64,000 nucleotides of DNA from Betaproteobacteria bacterium (GCA_016791265.1 JAEUMY010000023.1:460968-524967), one strand, 5' to 3'. Shown: positions 15,384 to 23,898, counted from the first letter of the stretch. Notes: generated by a model not told the origin, from the letters alone. Translations and numbers: made by a program.

Positions 15384-16844
15384 TTATTTCGCGAGCTTTC
15401 GCTTCTCCACCTCGGCGCGAAGCACCTGTTCCGCCGTCTCCAGCGCGCGGTCGCGGTAGAGTTGAAGGTCGGCCAGTGTCGGTTTCACTGACCAATCGGG
15501 CTTCACGCCGTCGCCTTCGATGCGTTTGCCATCGGGCGTCATGAAGCCGACTTCGCTATAGGCCAGTTCCGCGCCGCCGGGCACGTCCGCGTAGCCCAGA
15601 AATCCCAGCAGGCAGCCACAGGAGGTGGTCCCGACGATGGTCGCGCGGCCCAGTGATTGCAGCGTCGCGGCAAAGTACTCGCTGGCGCTGCCGCTGCCTT
15701 CATTGATGAGGACCACCACGGGGCCCGTGTAGGCGTCGGGTCGCGCGGGCACGTCGTATTCCATGCGGATCACGTCGACAAGGCCGAAGCCGACGGTGAT
15801 GGGCTTCATGTCACGGGTGAGCTGGCGGGACAGCAGCTTGCGTTCGCGGAACAGCTCGGACAAGAGGTCGCGCGTCATGTTGAGCGAGCCGCCGGGGTTG
15901 CCGCGCAGGTCGATGATGAGTCCCGGTGCGCTCCGTGTGTCGGCGAAGCCCTTCTTCACCCGCTCGGAAAGCGCGGTCACGAAGTTGGAGAAACGGATGT
16001 AGCCGAATCCAGAAGGCAGCATGCGCCCGGTGGCCGCTGGCGGGCTCGCGATGCGGTCGCGCTTCAGGGACGCCGCGAGTTCCGTCCCGTCGGAGCGCTT
16101 CACCACGATGCGGACCCGGGTGCCCTCGTCCCCGCGATTCAGGCGGCCGATGGCGGCGGCGTGGCGCGCCCGTTCGGACGAACTGTTGCGGCTGTCGGCA
16201 TGCAGCGCATCGTAGGCCGCGCGCGCGGATTGGCCGTCGATGCTGTGAACGGTCATGCCGGGCCGGATGCCCGCCCACCAGGCATCGGCCTGGTTGTTGA
16301 CCGCCATCACGACGAGGTCGTCGCCCAGCCACGCGAGACTGAGGCCCAGCGTCACGCTTTCATTGCGCTTTCTCGCTTCGGCGCGGCGCGGGGACTCGAC
16401 GCGCGTGTGGGAGTCCTTCAATTCGCCGGTCATGCGGTCGAGTTCGTCCCAGAAGGCTTCATCGCTCGCGGCCGCAAGCGCCCGTGGACGATAGGTCTCG
16501 CGCATCGCCGCCCAGTCGACGCCATTCATTTTCGGGTCGTAATAGCGGCGGTCGACGGTTCCCCATACAAAATCAAAGGCCTGGGCGCGATCCGAGGCGG
16601 AAAGCACGCCCGTCGTGTCACCGGCCGCGACCGGTGTCTGATTGCTGTCGGGAAAACGACGCCCGATGACGTTGTTCGGATCAAAGCTCGCGCAACCGGC
16701 TGCGAGGACGAGTGGCGCGACCGCGACGCATAGCGCGCGAATGGCGCGGGACGTGGGCGCCGCGTCGTCGTCGAGACGACCGGCGTCTCTGGGACCTGTC
16801 GTCACGACCTTCGCGCGTTTCATTGAATTCATGTCAATCAGCAT
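15384..16844 (-). CDS. S41-family peptidase lipoprotein
   Basis: A 486-residue exported protein. A lipobox (LVLAAGC) follows an N-terminal segment of about 48 residues. It then carries a tail-specific-protease layout: a helical N-domain with LKDSHTRV (candidate general-base His), a PDZ-like part (GIRPGMTVHSIDGQSA), and the S41 core with IDLRGNPGG and the nucleophile region NEGSGSASEYF. The Lys of the CtpA-type Ser-Lys dyad is not seen; the equivalent stretch reads VGTTSCGC, closer to tricorn-like S41 enzymes. Start choice is uncertain (ATGs at 16844, 16832 and 16823). Confidence 0.82.
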   Translation of the reverse strand: MLIDMNSMKRAKVVTTGPRDAGRLDDDAAPTSRAIRALCVAVAPLVLAAGCASFDPNNVIGRRFPDSNQTPVAAGDTTGVLSASDRAQAFDFVWGTVDRRYYDPKMNGVDWAAMRETYRPRALAAASDEAFWDELDRMTGELKDSHTRVESPRRAEARKRNESVTLGLSLAWLGDDLVVMAVNNQADAWWAGIRPGMTVHSIDGQSARAAYDALHADSRNSSSERARHAAAIGRLNRGDEGTRVRIVVKRSDGTELAASLKRDRIASPPAATGRMLPSGFGYIRFSNFVTALSERVKKGFADTRSAPGLIIDLRGNPGGSLNMTRDLLSELFRERKLLSRQLTRDMKPITVGFGLVDVIRMEYDVPARPDAYTGPVVVLINEGSGSASEYFAATLQSLGRATIVGTTSCGCLLGFLGYADVPGGAELAYSEVGFMTPDGKRIEGDGVKPDWSVKPTLADLQLYRDRALETAEQVLRAEVEKRKLAK

Positions 16845-16856
16845 AGGATGTTCCCG

Positions 16857-17309
16857 TCAGTCAGGTCCGGCATCCGCCCAGCAGTTGGGCGTCTCGTAAA
16901 GCCGCACACGCGTGAGCGTCAGCTCCTCGCCAAAGCGGTTGCGATAGGCGTGGGAGAGTAGGTCGAATGCGATGCGTGCGAGGTTCTCGGCCGTAGGCAC
17001 CTCGTCCAGCACCACTGTCTTGTGTCCCGGGACGCTGGCGAGGAAGTCGACCATCACCGTGTCGCCGCGATGGACGAGGAACGCGTGGTCCCATAGGCGC
17101 ACCAGTTTGTCCTCCGCGATGCGCTTCACCTCGGAGAAGTCCATGACCATGCCGTCGTCGGGCTGGCCGTCCTCGTGAATCACGTCGGAAGCCAGTGTGA
17201 CCTCGATCGCGTAGCGGTGGCCGTGGATGTTGCGGCACTGCGACGCGTGGTTGGGCAGGCGATGGCCGGCATCGAACTCGAGTCGGCGGGTGATGGCGAT
17301 GCGCGGCAT
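16857..17309 (-). CDS. queD: 6-carboxy-5,6,7,8-tetrahydropterin synthase (QueD)
   Basis: A 150-residue 6-pyruvoyl-tetrahydropterin synthase family protein. Zn ligands lie in AGHRL and HGHRY, the catalytic Cys in SQCRNIHGH, and the late LYETPNCWADA is typical. It makes the second intermediate of queuosine/7-deazaguanine synthesis from dihydroneopterin triphosphate. Another queuosine gene, queG, lies at 52634. It is transcribed toward the S41 gene, 12 bp away. Confidence 0.88.
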   Translation of the reverse strand: MPRIAITRRLEFDAGHRLPNHASQCRNIHGHRYAIEVTLASDVIHEDGQPDDGMVMDFSEVKRIAEDKLVRLWDHAFLVHRGDTVMVDFLASVPGHKTVVLDEVPTAENLARIAFDLLSHAYRNRFGEELTLTRVRLYETPNCWADAGPD

Positions 17310-17350
17310 GGCGGATTCCGGAAAGAACGCGCGAGTTTACCAGCCGGCCG

Positions 17351-20300
17351 CTACGCCGCCGGAGGACGGGTGGCGTTCTCCCGGAGCAGGGCGGTCATGG
17401 ACGCGGCGTCCATGGGGCGTCCCAACAGGTAGCCTTGCGCGAAATCGCACCCCAGGGAAGACAGGAAAGCGAGCTGCTCACCGGTCTCCACGCCTTCGGC
17501 GACGACCGATAGTTTGAGGCTGCGGGCCATGGCCACGATGGCGCGCACGATGGCGGCATCATCGGCATCGACACTGATGTCGCGAATGAAGGACTGGTCG
17601 ATCTTGACGGTGTCGATGGGAAAGCGCTTGAGGTAGGACAGGCCCGAGTAGCCGGTGCCAAAGTCGTCGATGGCGAGCCTCACGCCCAGCTCGTCCAGCG
17701 TCTTCAAAGTCTTCAGCGCTTCGCTCGCATCTTCCACGATCAGGCTCTCGGTGATCTCAAGTTCCAGCAGGCCCGGGTCCACGCTGGTCGAGGCGAGGAT
17801 CGTGCGGAGCTGGTCCAGAAAGGCCTTTCGCCGCAGCTGATGCACTGAGACATTGATGGACAGACGAATCGACAGCGCCTCGTCTTGCCACAAGCGCGCC
17901 TGAGCGCAGGCCGCGCGGAGCACATCTTCGCCGATCTGGTGAATGAGGCCGGTGTCCTCGGCGACGGAAATGAATTCGCCCGGCGACACGAGGCCGCGCT
18001 CGGGATGCTGCCATCGCAAGAGCGCCTCGGCGCCGATCAGCCGCCCATTGGAGAGCGCATACATCGGCTGGTACGAAAGGGTGAGCTCGTTCCGGTCCAG
18101 CGCGCGGCGGAGCTCCGCCTCCAGCGTGACGCGACGATGGGCGGAGACGTTCATGTGTTCGGTGAAAAACTGATAGTTGGCTCGGCCGGCGTCCTTGGCG
18201 TGATACATCGCGGCGTCGGCGTTGCGCATCAGCGTGTCGGCCTCCTCGCCGTCTTCGGGGAACAGGGCCACACCGATGCTGGCGCTGACGTGCAAATCCT
18301 GGCCTTGCAAGTGATAGGTCTGCGACAGGGTTTCGAGAATCTTCGCCGCGACGATGGAGACATCGTGGGAGCCATGCACCTCGGGCAGCACGATCACGAA
18401 TTCATCGCCGCCCAGACGCGAGACGGTGTCGGCTTCACGCAGGCAGGTGCGGATCCGCTTGGCGACAGTTTGCAGGAGTTTGTCGCCGGCCTCGTGCCCC
18501 AGCGAGTCGTTGATGTTCTTGAAACGGTCCAGGTCGATGAAGAGCACCGCCACGCGCGATTTGGCGCGCAGCGCATGGAAGACGGCTTGGGCGATGCGGT
18601 CCTTCAGCAGGAGCCGGTTGGGCAGCCCGGTCAGCGTGTCGTGCTGCGCCATGTGCGCGATCCGCTGCTCGGCCAGCTTGCGCTCGGTGACGTTCATCGC
18701 GACGCCAATGAGCGAGACGGCGCGTCCCTCAGGGTTGCGGATGATCTGGCCCTGACTCGCGATCCAGTGGGTGGATCCGTCAGGCCAGACCACGCGCATC
18801 TCGAGCCGGAGATCGTCGCTGTAGATGAGCGCGTGCTTCAGCGCGGCGTCGATGCGCTCACGGTCTTCGGGATGCACGGCGGCGCGGAACTGCTCGAACT
18901 CGCGCACGGTCGCCTCGCCCTTGACGCCGAACAAGGCGTTGAACCCGCCAGATGTCTGAAAGGTCCTCTCGCCCACATTCCACAGCCACGTCGCCATTTC
19001 GGCCGATTCCAATGCGAGTCGGAGCTGGGTTTCGTTCTTGCGAAGATTGGCCTCGGCCGCGCGGATGTCGGTGAGATCCACCATCACGCCGACGAGACCG
19101 GAGACGCCACCTTCCTCGTCCTGGAAGGTGGCCTTGTTGAATTGCACGTGCCGTGGCGCATCCTGGCCAGGCAATTTGACCACCGCCTCATAGCGTTGCA
19201 CGCCCGGTTGGGCGATGAGCGACTGATCGGTTTCCGTGTAAAGCCGGGCGGTATCGGCGTCCTGGATGTCGGCGGCCGTCTTGCCCACGAAATCCTCTTT
19301 CTTCCGCCCTGTGAAATCTTCGAACGCGCGATTGCAACCGAGGTAACGTCCCTGTGTGTCCTTGAAGAAGAGGGGATTGGGTAGCGCCTCGATCAACTGC
19401 TCGTTCAGGCTGAGCTGTTTGCGGAGGTCACGTGTCGCGCGGTCCGCCACATCGATGGCGTCGGCGCGCGCGCGCGCGGCGTTTCGCAGAATGACGGCCA
19501 GAAGCCCGAAAATGGCCACGCTCGCGAGAAAGGCGCCGAGGCTCGCGGGATGCAGCCAGGCGCTGACTTCGGCCTCCCGTTTTCCCACCGTGATTTGCCA
19601 GTGGCGGCCGGCGATGGCCGTGGTCCGGATGAAAGTCGGCGTCGTCCTGAGCGTGGCGCCGGCGGCGGTGGCCGGTTCGTCCTGGGGGGCGAGTATGAGG
19701 TTTTCCCGGCTCGCGGCGCCGGCCGGCCGAATCGCGGGCCCGAGATCATGCACGATGACCTGGAGCCGCCCGCTAGTCGTTTCGTCCAGCACTGTGGCGA
19801 AAACCTCCTCCGGGCGGAACACGATGTTCACGAAACCAGCCAGGTCTGCGCGGCGTTCTGCGACACTTCTGCGCTCAGCAGGGGTTCGATACACGGGCAT
19901 GTAGACGACGAGGCCCACCCGTGACCGCTCATCCTGTGCGAGCTGATAGCGGCCGGTCATGACGGGATCGCCGGTGTCGCGCGCGGCGGCGGCCGCGTCG
20001 CGCGCCACGGGGCGCGTGTGAATGTCCAAGCCGAACGCCCGCTCGTTGCCCGTCATGGGTTCGACAAAAGTGATGACCCAGTGATCAGTCTGCGCGCCGT
20101 CGGTGCGAACGCTGAATTCGGGATACCCGAGAGGATCGAGTGAAGTGTCGGCGCGCACGCTCGATTCGAAGGCGGCCTTGCCGCCTCTCGGCACGCGCCG
20201 CAGATACTGCATCGACTGCACGCCCGGAAAGCGCTGCGCCAAGTCCAGCGCGGCCACGTACCGATGAAAGCTCAGCCGCGACACATCCGCGCGCTCTACG

Positions 20301-20512
20301 AAAAGCCCCTGCAAGCCGTAAAGCAGATCGGAGTAGCGCGTGAATCGACGCTCGACCAATGCCGCCGCGGTGGCGGCCTCGCGTTCGAACTCCCGGGCGG
20401 ACGATTGCACCATGAAGCGAGCAGAGAGCGACCAGATCAGCAGGGAGAACAAGAGGCCGCACGCGAACAGCCAGAAGGCTTGTCGGGGCACCTTGCGAAT
20501 CTGGGCGGTCAT
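17351..20512 (-). CDS. CHASE-PAS-PAS-GGDEF-EAL cyclic-di-GMP signalling protein
   Basis: A 1053-residue membrane sensor. A first transmembrane helix (FWLFACGLLFSLLIWSL) precedes a periplasmic CHASE domain (about 45-270) and a second helix. Two PAS regions follow (about 315-435 and 450-575), then GGDEF (motif SRLGGDEF at about 700) and EAL (GAEALLRW at about 828). The inhibitory I-site READ lies five residues before GGDEF. The EAL domain keeps LSINVS, ELEITES, DDFGTGYSGLSYL and VVAEGVET. Both catalytic signatures look intact, so it could make and degrade c-di-GMP. The ATG at 20512 is preferred because the longer frame adds a non-homologous Pro/Arg stretch. Confidence 0.92.
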   Translation of the reverse strand: MTAQIRKVPRQAFWLFACGLLFSLLIWSLSARFMVQSSAREFEREAATAAALVERRFTRYSDLLYGLQGLFVERADVSRLSFHRYVAALDLAQRFPGVQSMQYLRRVPRGGKAAFESSVRADTSLDPLGYPEFSVRTDGAQTDHWVITFVEPMTGNERAFGLDIHTRPVARDAAAAARDTGDPVMTGRYQLAQDERSRVGLVVYMPVYRTPAERRSVAERRADLAGFVNIVFRPEEVFATVLDETTSGRLQVIVHDLGPAIRPAGAASRENLILAPQDEPATAAGATLRTTPTFIRTTAIAGRHWQITVGKREAEVSAWLHPASLGAFLASVAIFGLLAVILRNAARARADAIDVADRATRDLRKQLSLNEQLIEALPNPLFFKDTQGRYLGCNRAFEDFTGRKKEDFVGKTAADIQDADTARLYTETDQSLIAQPGVQRYEAVVKLPGQDAPRHVQFNKATFQDEEGGVSGLVGVMVDLTDIRAAEANLRKNETQLRLALESAEMATWLWNVGERTFQTSGGFNALFGVKGEATVREFEQFRAAVHPEDRERIDAALKHALIYSDDLRLEMRVVWPDGSTHWIASQGQIIRNPEGRAVSLIGVAMNVTERKLAEQRIAHMAQHDTLTGLPNRLLLKDRIAQAVFHALRAKSRVAVLFIDLDRFKNINDSLGHEAGDKLLQTVAKRIRTCLREADTVSRLGGDEFVIVLPEVHGSHDVSIVAAKILETLSQTYHLQGQDLHVSASIGVALFPEDGEEADTLMRNADAAMYHAKDAGRANYQFFTEHMNVSAHRRVTLEAELRRALDRNELTLSYQPMYALSNGRLIGAEALLRWQHPERGLVSPGEFISVAEDTGLIHQIGEDVLRAACAQARLWQDEALSIRLSINVSVHQLRRKAFLDQLRTILASTSVDPGLLELEITESLIVEDASEALKTLKTLDELGVRLAIDDFGTGYSGLSYLKRFPIDTVKIDQSFIRDISVDADDAAIVRAIVAMARSLKLSVVAEGVETGEQLAFLSSLGCDFAQGYLLGRPMDAASMTALLRENATRPPAA

Positions 20513-20784
20513 GGCGATGGTCGGGGAAACACGGTCAGGGGGAGGTTGGCGCCGGCCTGCCAGGCGCGCGGCTTCCCGGCAAGTATAGCCAGCCCCAGGA
20601 AAGGGTCGCGCGTCCGGACGGGCTGGCGGGATTCCCAACTCTCAGGCTAGAATGCATTATTGCAGTGCAGCATAAATATGCGGCCGCATCTTAAGAAAAC
20701 CTGATCTGTGCGGCGCAAGAACAAGGCGGCGTCCAGCCGCCAGCGCGTGTTCCGACCATCCGTTCCGACTCGATCGATTTTCCA
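20513..20784. other. Divergent intergenic region before lysC
   Basis: This 272-bp region separates the GGDEF-EAL gene (-) and lysC (+). It includes an AT-rich patch at 20650-20700 that could hold the lysC promoter. I see no lysine riboswitch-like fold and no further gene. Confidence 0.4.
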
Positions 20785-22044
20785 ATGTCTCTCATTGTCC
20801 AAAAGTACGGCGGCACATCCATGGGGTCGCCCGAACGCATTCGCGAGGTCGCCAAGCGCGTGGCCCGGTTCCATGGCGAAGGCCACCAATTGGTGGTTGT
20901 CGTTTCCGCGATGTCCGGCGAAACCAACCGTCTGCTCGGCCTCGCCAAAGCGCTGAACGCCGAGCCCGATCCGCGCGAGCTTGACGTCATCGCATCCACC
21001 GGCGAGCAGGTTAGCATCGGCCTTCTCGCCATCGCCTTGCAGTCGCTCGGCTTGAAGGCCAAGAGTTACACCGGCGCGCAAGTGCGCATTCTGACGGACG
21101 ACGCCTATTCGAAAGCGCGCATCCTCGCCATTGACGATGCGAATATTCGCAAGGACTTGGCGGAAGGCTGCATCGTCGTCGTGGCGGGTTTCCAGGGCGT
21201 GGACGAGCAGGGCAACATCACGACGCTGGGCCGCGGCGGCTCGGATACGACGGGTGTCGCACTGGCTGCGGCGTTGAAAGCCGATGAATGCCAGATATAT
21301 ACGGACGTCGATGGCGTCTACACGACCGACCCGCGGGTGGAGCCCGATGCGCGCCGCCTCAAGACCGTCACCTTCGAGGAAATGCTGGAGATGGCGAGCC
21401 TCGGTTCAAAGGTGCTGCAAATCCGCTCGGTCGAGTTCGCGGGCAAGTACAAGGTCAAACTTCGCGTGCTGTCCTCCTTCACGCCGGTCGATTCCACCGA
21501 CGAAGGCACGCTCATCACATTCGAGGAAGACGAGAACATGGAACAAGCCATCATCTCCGGCATCGCGTTCAACCGCGACGAAGCCAAGATCACCATCACC
21601 GGTGTGCCCGACAAGCCCGGCATCGCCTTCTCCATCCTCGGTCCGGTGGCCGACGCCAACATCGATGTCGACGTCATCATCCAGAACGCCTCGGTGGAAG
21701 GACTGACCGACTTCTCCTTCACTGTCCACCGCAACGAGTTCAAGCGGACCATGGAAGTGCTGGAGACCAAGGTGAAGCCCGTCATCGGCGCGAAGGCCAT
21801 CGTCGGCGACGACAAGATCGCGAAGGTGTCGCTGGTCGGTATCGGCATGCGCACCCATGCCGGCATTGCGAGCAAGATGTTTGGCGCGTTGGCTCAGGAG
21901 CGCATCAACATCCAGATGATATCGACCTCGGAGATCAAGACCTCGGTCGTGATTGACGAGAAGTACATGGAGCTGGCTGTACGCGTGCTGCATCGGGCGT
22001 TCGAGCTCGACAAGGAGCCAGTGCAGGAGACGTTGAAGCCCTGA
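20785..22044 (+). CDS. lysC: Aspartate kinase
   Basis: A 419-residue aspartokinase catalysing ATP-dependent phosphorylation of L-aspartate, the first step to lysine, threonine, methionine and diaminopimelate. The amino-acid-kinase domain opens with LIVQKYGGTSMGSPERI and has TLGRGGSDTTGVALAAAL. Two ACT domains follow (about 265-410; GVPDKPGIAFSILG and GIGMRTHAGIASKMFGAL), so feedback control is expected. dapA of the same pathway is at 26674. It is monocistronic, with a terminator 60 bp after the stop. Confidence 0.95.
   Translation: MSLIVQKYGGTSMGSPERIREVAKRVARFHGEGHQLVVVVSAMSGETNRLLGLAKALNAEPDPRELDVIASTGEQVSIGLLAIALQSLGLKAKSYTGAQVRILTDDAYSKARILAIDDANIRKDLAEGCIVVVAGFQGVDEQGNITTLGRGGSDTTGVALAAALKADECQIYTDVDGVYTTDPRVEPDARRLKTVTFEEMLEMASLGSKVLQIRSVEFAGKYKVKLRVLSSFTPVDSTDEGTLITFEEDENMEQAIISGIAFNRDEAKITITGVPDKPGIAFSILGPVADANIDVDVIIQNASVEGLTDFSFTVHRNEFKRTMEVLETKVKPVIGAKAIVGDDKIAKVSLVGIGMRTHAGIASKMFGALAQERINIQMISTSEIKTSVVIDEKYMELAVRVLHRAFELDKEPVQETLKP
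21139..21150. repeat. Iterated palindrome, copy 11
   Basis: lysC, ANIR; T/A flanks. Confidence 0.95.
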
Positions 22045-22061
22045 CTGCGCTCAAGGGCAGT

Positions 22062-22073
22062 GCGAATATTCGC
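22062..22073. repeat. Iterated palindrome, copy 12
   Basis: Intergenic, between the lysC stop and its terminator; T/A flanks. Confidence 0.95.
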
Positions 22074-22103
22074 ATCGAGCAGGCGCCTGGCGGCGCAGAC
22101 GAA

Positions 22104-22128
22104 AATGCCACCTTGCGGTGGCATTTTT
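22104..22128 (+). terminator. Intrinsic terminator of lysC
   Basis: A 9-bp stem (AATGCCACC/GGTGGCATT, TTGC loop) is followed by TTT on the plus strand and preceded by AA on the left. Confidence 0.85.
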
Positions 22129-22134
22129 CTTGAG

Positions 22135-22154
22135 ACTGGCGCGCCCGGCAGGAT
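22135..22154. repeat. Left copy of a 20-bp direct repeat matching the tRNA-Arg 3' end (att-like)
   Basis: ACTGGCGCGCCCGGCAGGAT is identical to 23599-23618, which contains the last 18 nt of tRNA-Arg(ACG). The two copies have the same orientation and lie 1464 bp apart, the arrangement left by site-specific integration at a tRNA 3' end. Confidence 0.75.
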
Positions 22155-22425
22155 GGTGCTGGGCACTAGGAGGAACAGCTCGCGCAGCCTTCAAGCCTCC
22201 CACCGAAATGCCGTGACGCTGGATAGCGAAGGACTGTATCCGAATGACGCTCGATACGCTTGGCCCGCTTCGGGAGGTCAATAGTCTGCTCTGCTTCGTA
22301 TCCGTCGCTCTCCTTCGAGCAGCGGATTTTTCCAACTTGCTCTGGTACGCCAGGAGGGGCAGGTCATCTGGACTCTATTGACTCAGGCTTCTTCAGCTTT
22401 CTGGCGTTGCTTGGATGGCGTTAGA
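22155..22425. other. Gene-free stretch inside the tRNA-Arg-bounded segment
   Basis: This is about 270 bp with no convincing reading frame, ribosome site or hairpin. It lies between the att-like repeat and the 273-bp structured element. Confidence 0.4.
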
Positions 22426-22698
22426 CTAGGGCCTGTTCACACTGATTTCATACCCCTCGTTGTCCTCATGCCGGGAGGAGCGCAAGGCGTCCGCCGCCGC
22501 CAAGGGTCATCCCTTGGCAAGGTGGGCAACGCCGCGATCACCCGGCATGAGGACAACCCTCCGGGCTGGGTTGTGGCGGGCGCGCTGCTGCGTTGGCCGC
22601 CCTTTGCTGGGGAACGGCCCAGCTGCAGGGTGTCCGCCTTGCATCGCATCCCGCCACAACCCAGCGAGGGGTATGAAATCAGTGTGAACAGGCCCTAG
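22426..22698. mobile_element. 273-bp MITE-like element with 34-bp perfect terminal inverted repeats and internal arms
   Basis: The ends at 22426-22459 and 22665-22698 are perfect 34-bp inverted repeats beginning CTAGGGCCTGTTCACACTGA. Inside are two more complementary pairs: 22459-22474 with 22540-22555 (CCTCATGCCGGG core), and about 22565-22580 with 22649-22664 (GGTTGTGGCGGG core). The first arm ends in CCAAGGG-TCAT-CCCTTGG. The whole can fold as a cruciform with two side arms. If the ends are taken as GGGCCTG, both sides have TA, as for IS630/mariner-type insertion. No transposase is encoded. Confidence 0.82.
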
Positions 22699-22746
22699 GT
22701 AGGTAAAGCCAATCGGAAAACAGGGGCAAACTTGGCGCGCCTTGAA

Positions 22747-23289
22747 ATGTCCATCATCGAGCAAGCCTCGCGGAAAGGTGACGAATTCACGGCCTACGTT
22801 CACTGCAAGGATGGGCTGCTCGATAGACTGCAGCGCCGCTACGAGGAGGCGATGGAGCGCTTTCCGCTCGATCGAGTTGCCTTGCATTTTGATGTCGAGC
22901 CTGACGGGTCCAGCACGTCAAAGCTGAAATTGAGCGGGATCGAGTTGACCCGTCACAAAGGCGAGTCGCTGTTCTGGGCGGAGTGCCGCGTCACCGACGC
23001 CAATTTCTATTCGCTCGATAACGAGGCGCGCTGGCGGGCGCTCTACGCCTTGGTGGAAGCGTTTCTGGAGCATCTCGGCAAAGAGTTTTCCCGGCGCAAT
23101 CCGCAAGACGTGGCGCTTGTTGCGGAGCTTAAGAAAAGAACTGCACAGGTGCTGGCTGAACATGAATCGACCGGCTTTGAAAAGCCGGTTGCGAGAACCG
23201 CTTGGTACGAACCTTCACTCTATGTGCTCTTCGCGGGAATCAATTCATTGACCAAGCGGTTCGTCAAGGGGAAGCATGGGAAGCGTTAA
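22747..23289 (+). CDS. Hypothetical protein in the tRNA-Arg-bounded segment
   Basis: A 180-residue soluble protein I do not recognise. It is mixed charged with no signal peptide: MSIIEQASRKGDEFTAYVHCKDG, then LHFDVEPDGSSTSKLKLSGIEL, and a basic C-terminus ending KGKHGKR. The ATG at 22747 is used; an in-frame TTG at 22732 is possible, and neither has a strong ribosome site. It starts just after the structured repeat and is the only credible gene between the two att-like repeats, so it may have arrived with them. It could be a HPF-like or effector-type protein, but nothing supports a specific role. Confidence 0.6.
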   Translation: MSIIEQASRKGDEFTAYVHCKDGLLDRLQRRYEEAMERFPLDRVALHFDVEPDGSSTSKLKLSGIELTRHKGESLFWAECRVTDANFYSLDNEARWRALYALVEAFLEHLGKEFSRRNPQDVALVAELKKRTAQVLAEHESTGFEKPVARTAWYEPSLYVLFAGINSLTKRFVKGKHGKR

Positions 23290-23559
23290 GGTTTTTCGCG
23301 GCGACGCAATCAGTAGGCTGGCGTCCTCGCCAAGCGCTTCAAAAGCTCCCACCCAGCTTCGCCTTGCGGCGAAAAAAGCACGAGGCCCTGGGTCATTTCC
23401 TCGTTTCTCACCCTTGACCCGGCGAAGTGCGCCCCACGTCGGCGGTCGAAAAGACGTTCGAAGCACGCTTCCGAAAGGAGTTCAGCGTTGAGGAAGTCGG
23501 CGCATTGCTCGCGCTGCACCAAGCGAACAGCTGCGGCGGAGTCACACCCAGAAACAAAA
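23290..23559. other. Gene-poor stretch before tRNA-Arg
   Basis: About 270 bp without a gene I can support. A 70-codon minus-strand frame exists (23310-23522) but overlaps frames on the other strand and has no recognisable domain. A TTCGCC-TTGC-GGCGAA hairpin is present near 23360. Confidence 0.35.
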
Positions 23560-23591
23560 AAGGGTTAGCGGCAGTTAAGCAGCTAACCCTT
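23560..23591 (-). terminator. Intrinsic terminator of tRNA-Arg
   Basis: A 10-bp stem (AAGGGTTAGC/GCTAACCCTT, 12-nt loop) is followed on the minus strand by TTTTTGTTTC, about 10 bp beyond the tRNA 3' end. Confidence 0.85.
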
Positions 23592-23600
23592 CGACGAAAC

Positions 23601-23677
23601 TGGCGCGCCCGGCAGGATTCGAACCCACGACCCCCTGGTTCGTAGCCAGGTACTCTATCCAACTGAGCTACGGGCGC
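23601..23677 (-). tRNA. tRNA-Arg(ACG)
   Basis: The minus strand gives acceptor GCGCCCG/CGGGCGC, discriminator G and encoded CCA. The D-arm contains GCTCAGTTGGATAGAGT, the anticodon loop CTACGAA (anticodon ACG), and the T-arm GGTTCGAATCC. Its 3' end is one copy of the 20-bp direct repeat also found at 22135. Confidence 0.96.
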
Positions 23678-23750
23678 ATTTGCGAAGGGCGGATTATACA
23701 GACGAGCGAATCTTTTTGCCAGCGGCGCGGGCAAAGTCAGCGAGCAGTGA

Positions 23751-23756
23751 TAAAAT
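23751..23756 (+). promoter_or_regulatory. Candidate -10 box of tRNA-Ser(GCT)
   Basis: TAAAAT lies 16 bp upstream of the mature tRNA 5' end. No clear -35 box can be assigned. Confidence 0.4.
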
Positions 23757-23771
23757 GGATTCTTGGCGTGA

Positions 23772-23865
23772 GGAGACGTGGCCGAGAGGTCGAAGGCACT
23801 CCCCTGCTAAGGGAGCATGCGGGCTTAAACCTGCATCGAGGGTTCGAATCCCTCCGTCTCCGCCA
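23772..23865 (+). tRNA. tRNA-Ser(GCT)
   Basis: The acceptor GGAGACG pairs with CGTCTCC, with discriminator G and encoded CCA. The anticodon arm CTCCC-CTGCTAA-GGGAG gives anticodon GCT, and the class II variable arm is long. It is followed by a terminator. The last 21 nt plus the terminator are repeated 149 bp downstream. Confidence 0.96.
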
Positions 23866-23871
23866 ATCCTG

Positions 23872-23898
23872 AAGCCGCGCAAGCGGCTTTTTGTTTTT
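23872..23898 (+). terminator. Intrinsic terminator of tRNA-Ser(GCT)
   Basis: The stem AAGCCGC/GCGGCTT with a GCAA tetraloop is followed by a T-rich tail. Confidence 0.88.

Noticed and set aside
20650..20680. TTGCAGTGCAGCA as a PhaR-type operator
   Set aside because: Only loosely similar to CTGC-N3-GCAG, and lysC is not an expected PhaR target.
20513..20784. Possible lysine riboswitch before lysC
   Set aside because: No multi-helix junction or conserved riboswitch elements are visible, and a simple promoter suffices.
23310..23522. 70-codon minus-strand frame near tRNA-Arg
   Set aside because: No ribosome site or domain, and it overlaps equally plausible frames on both strands.
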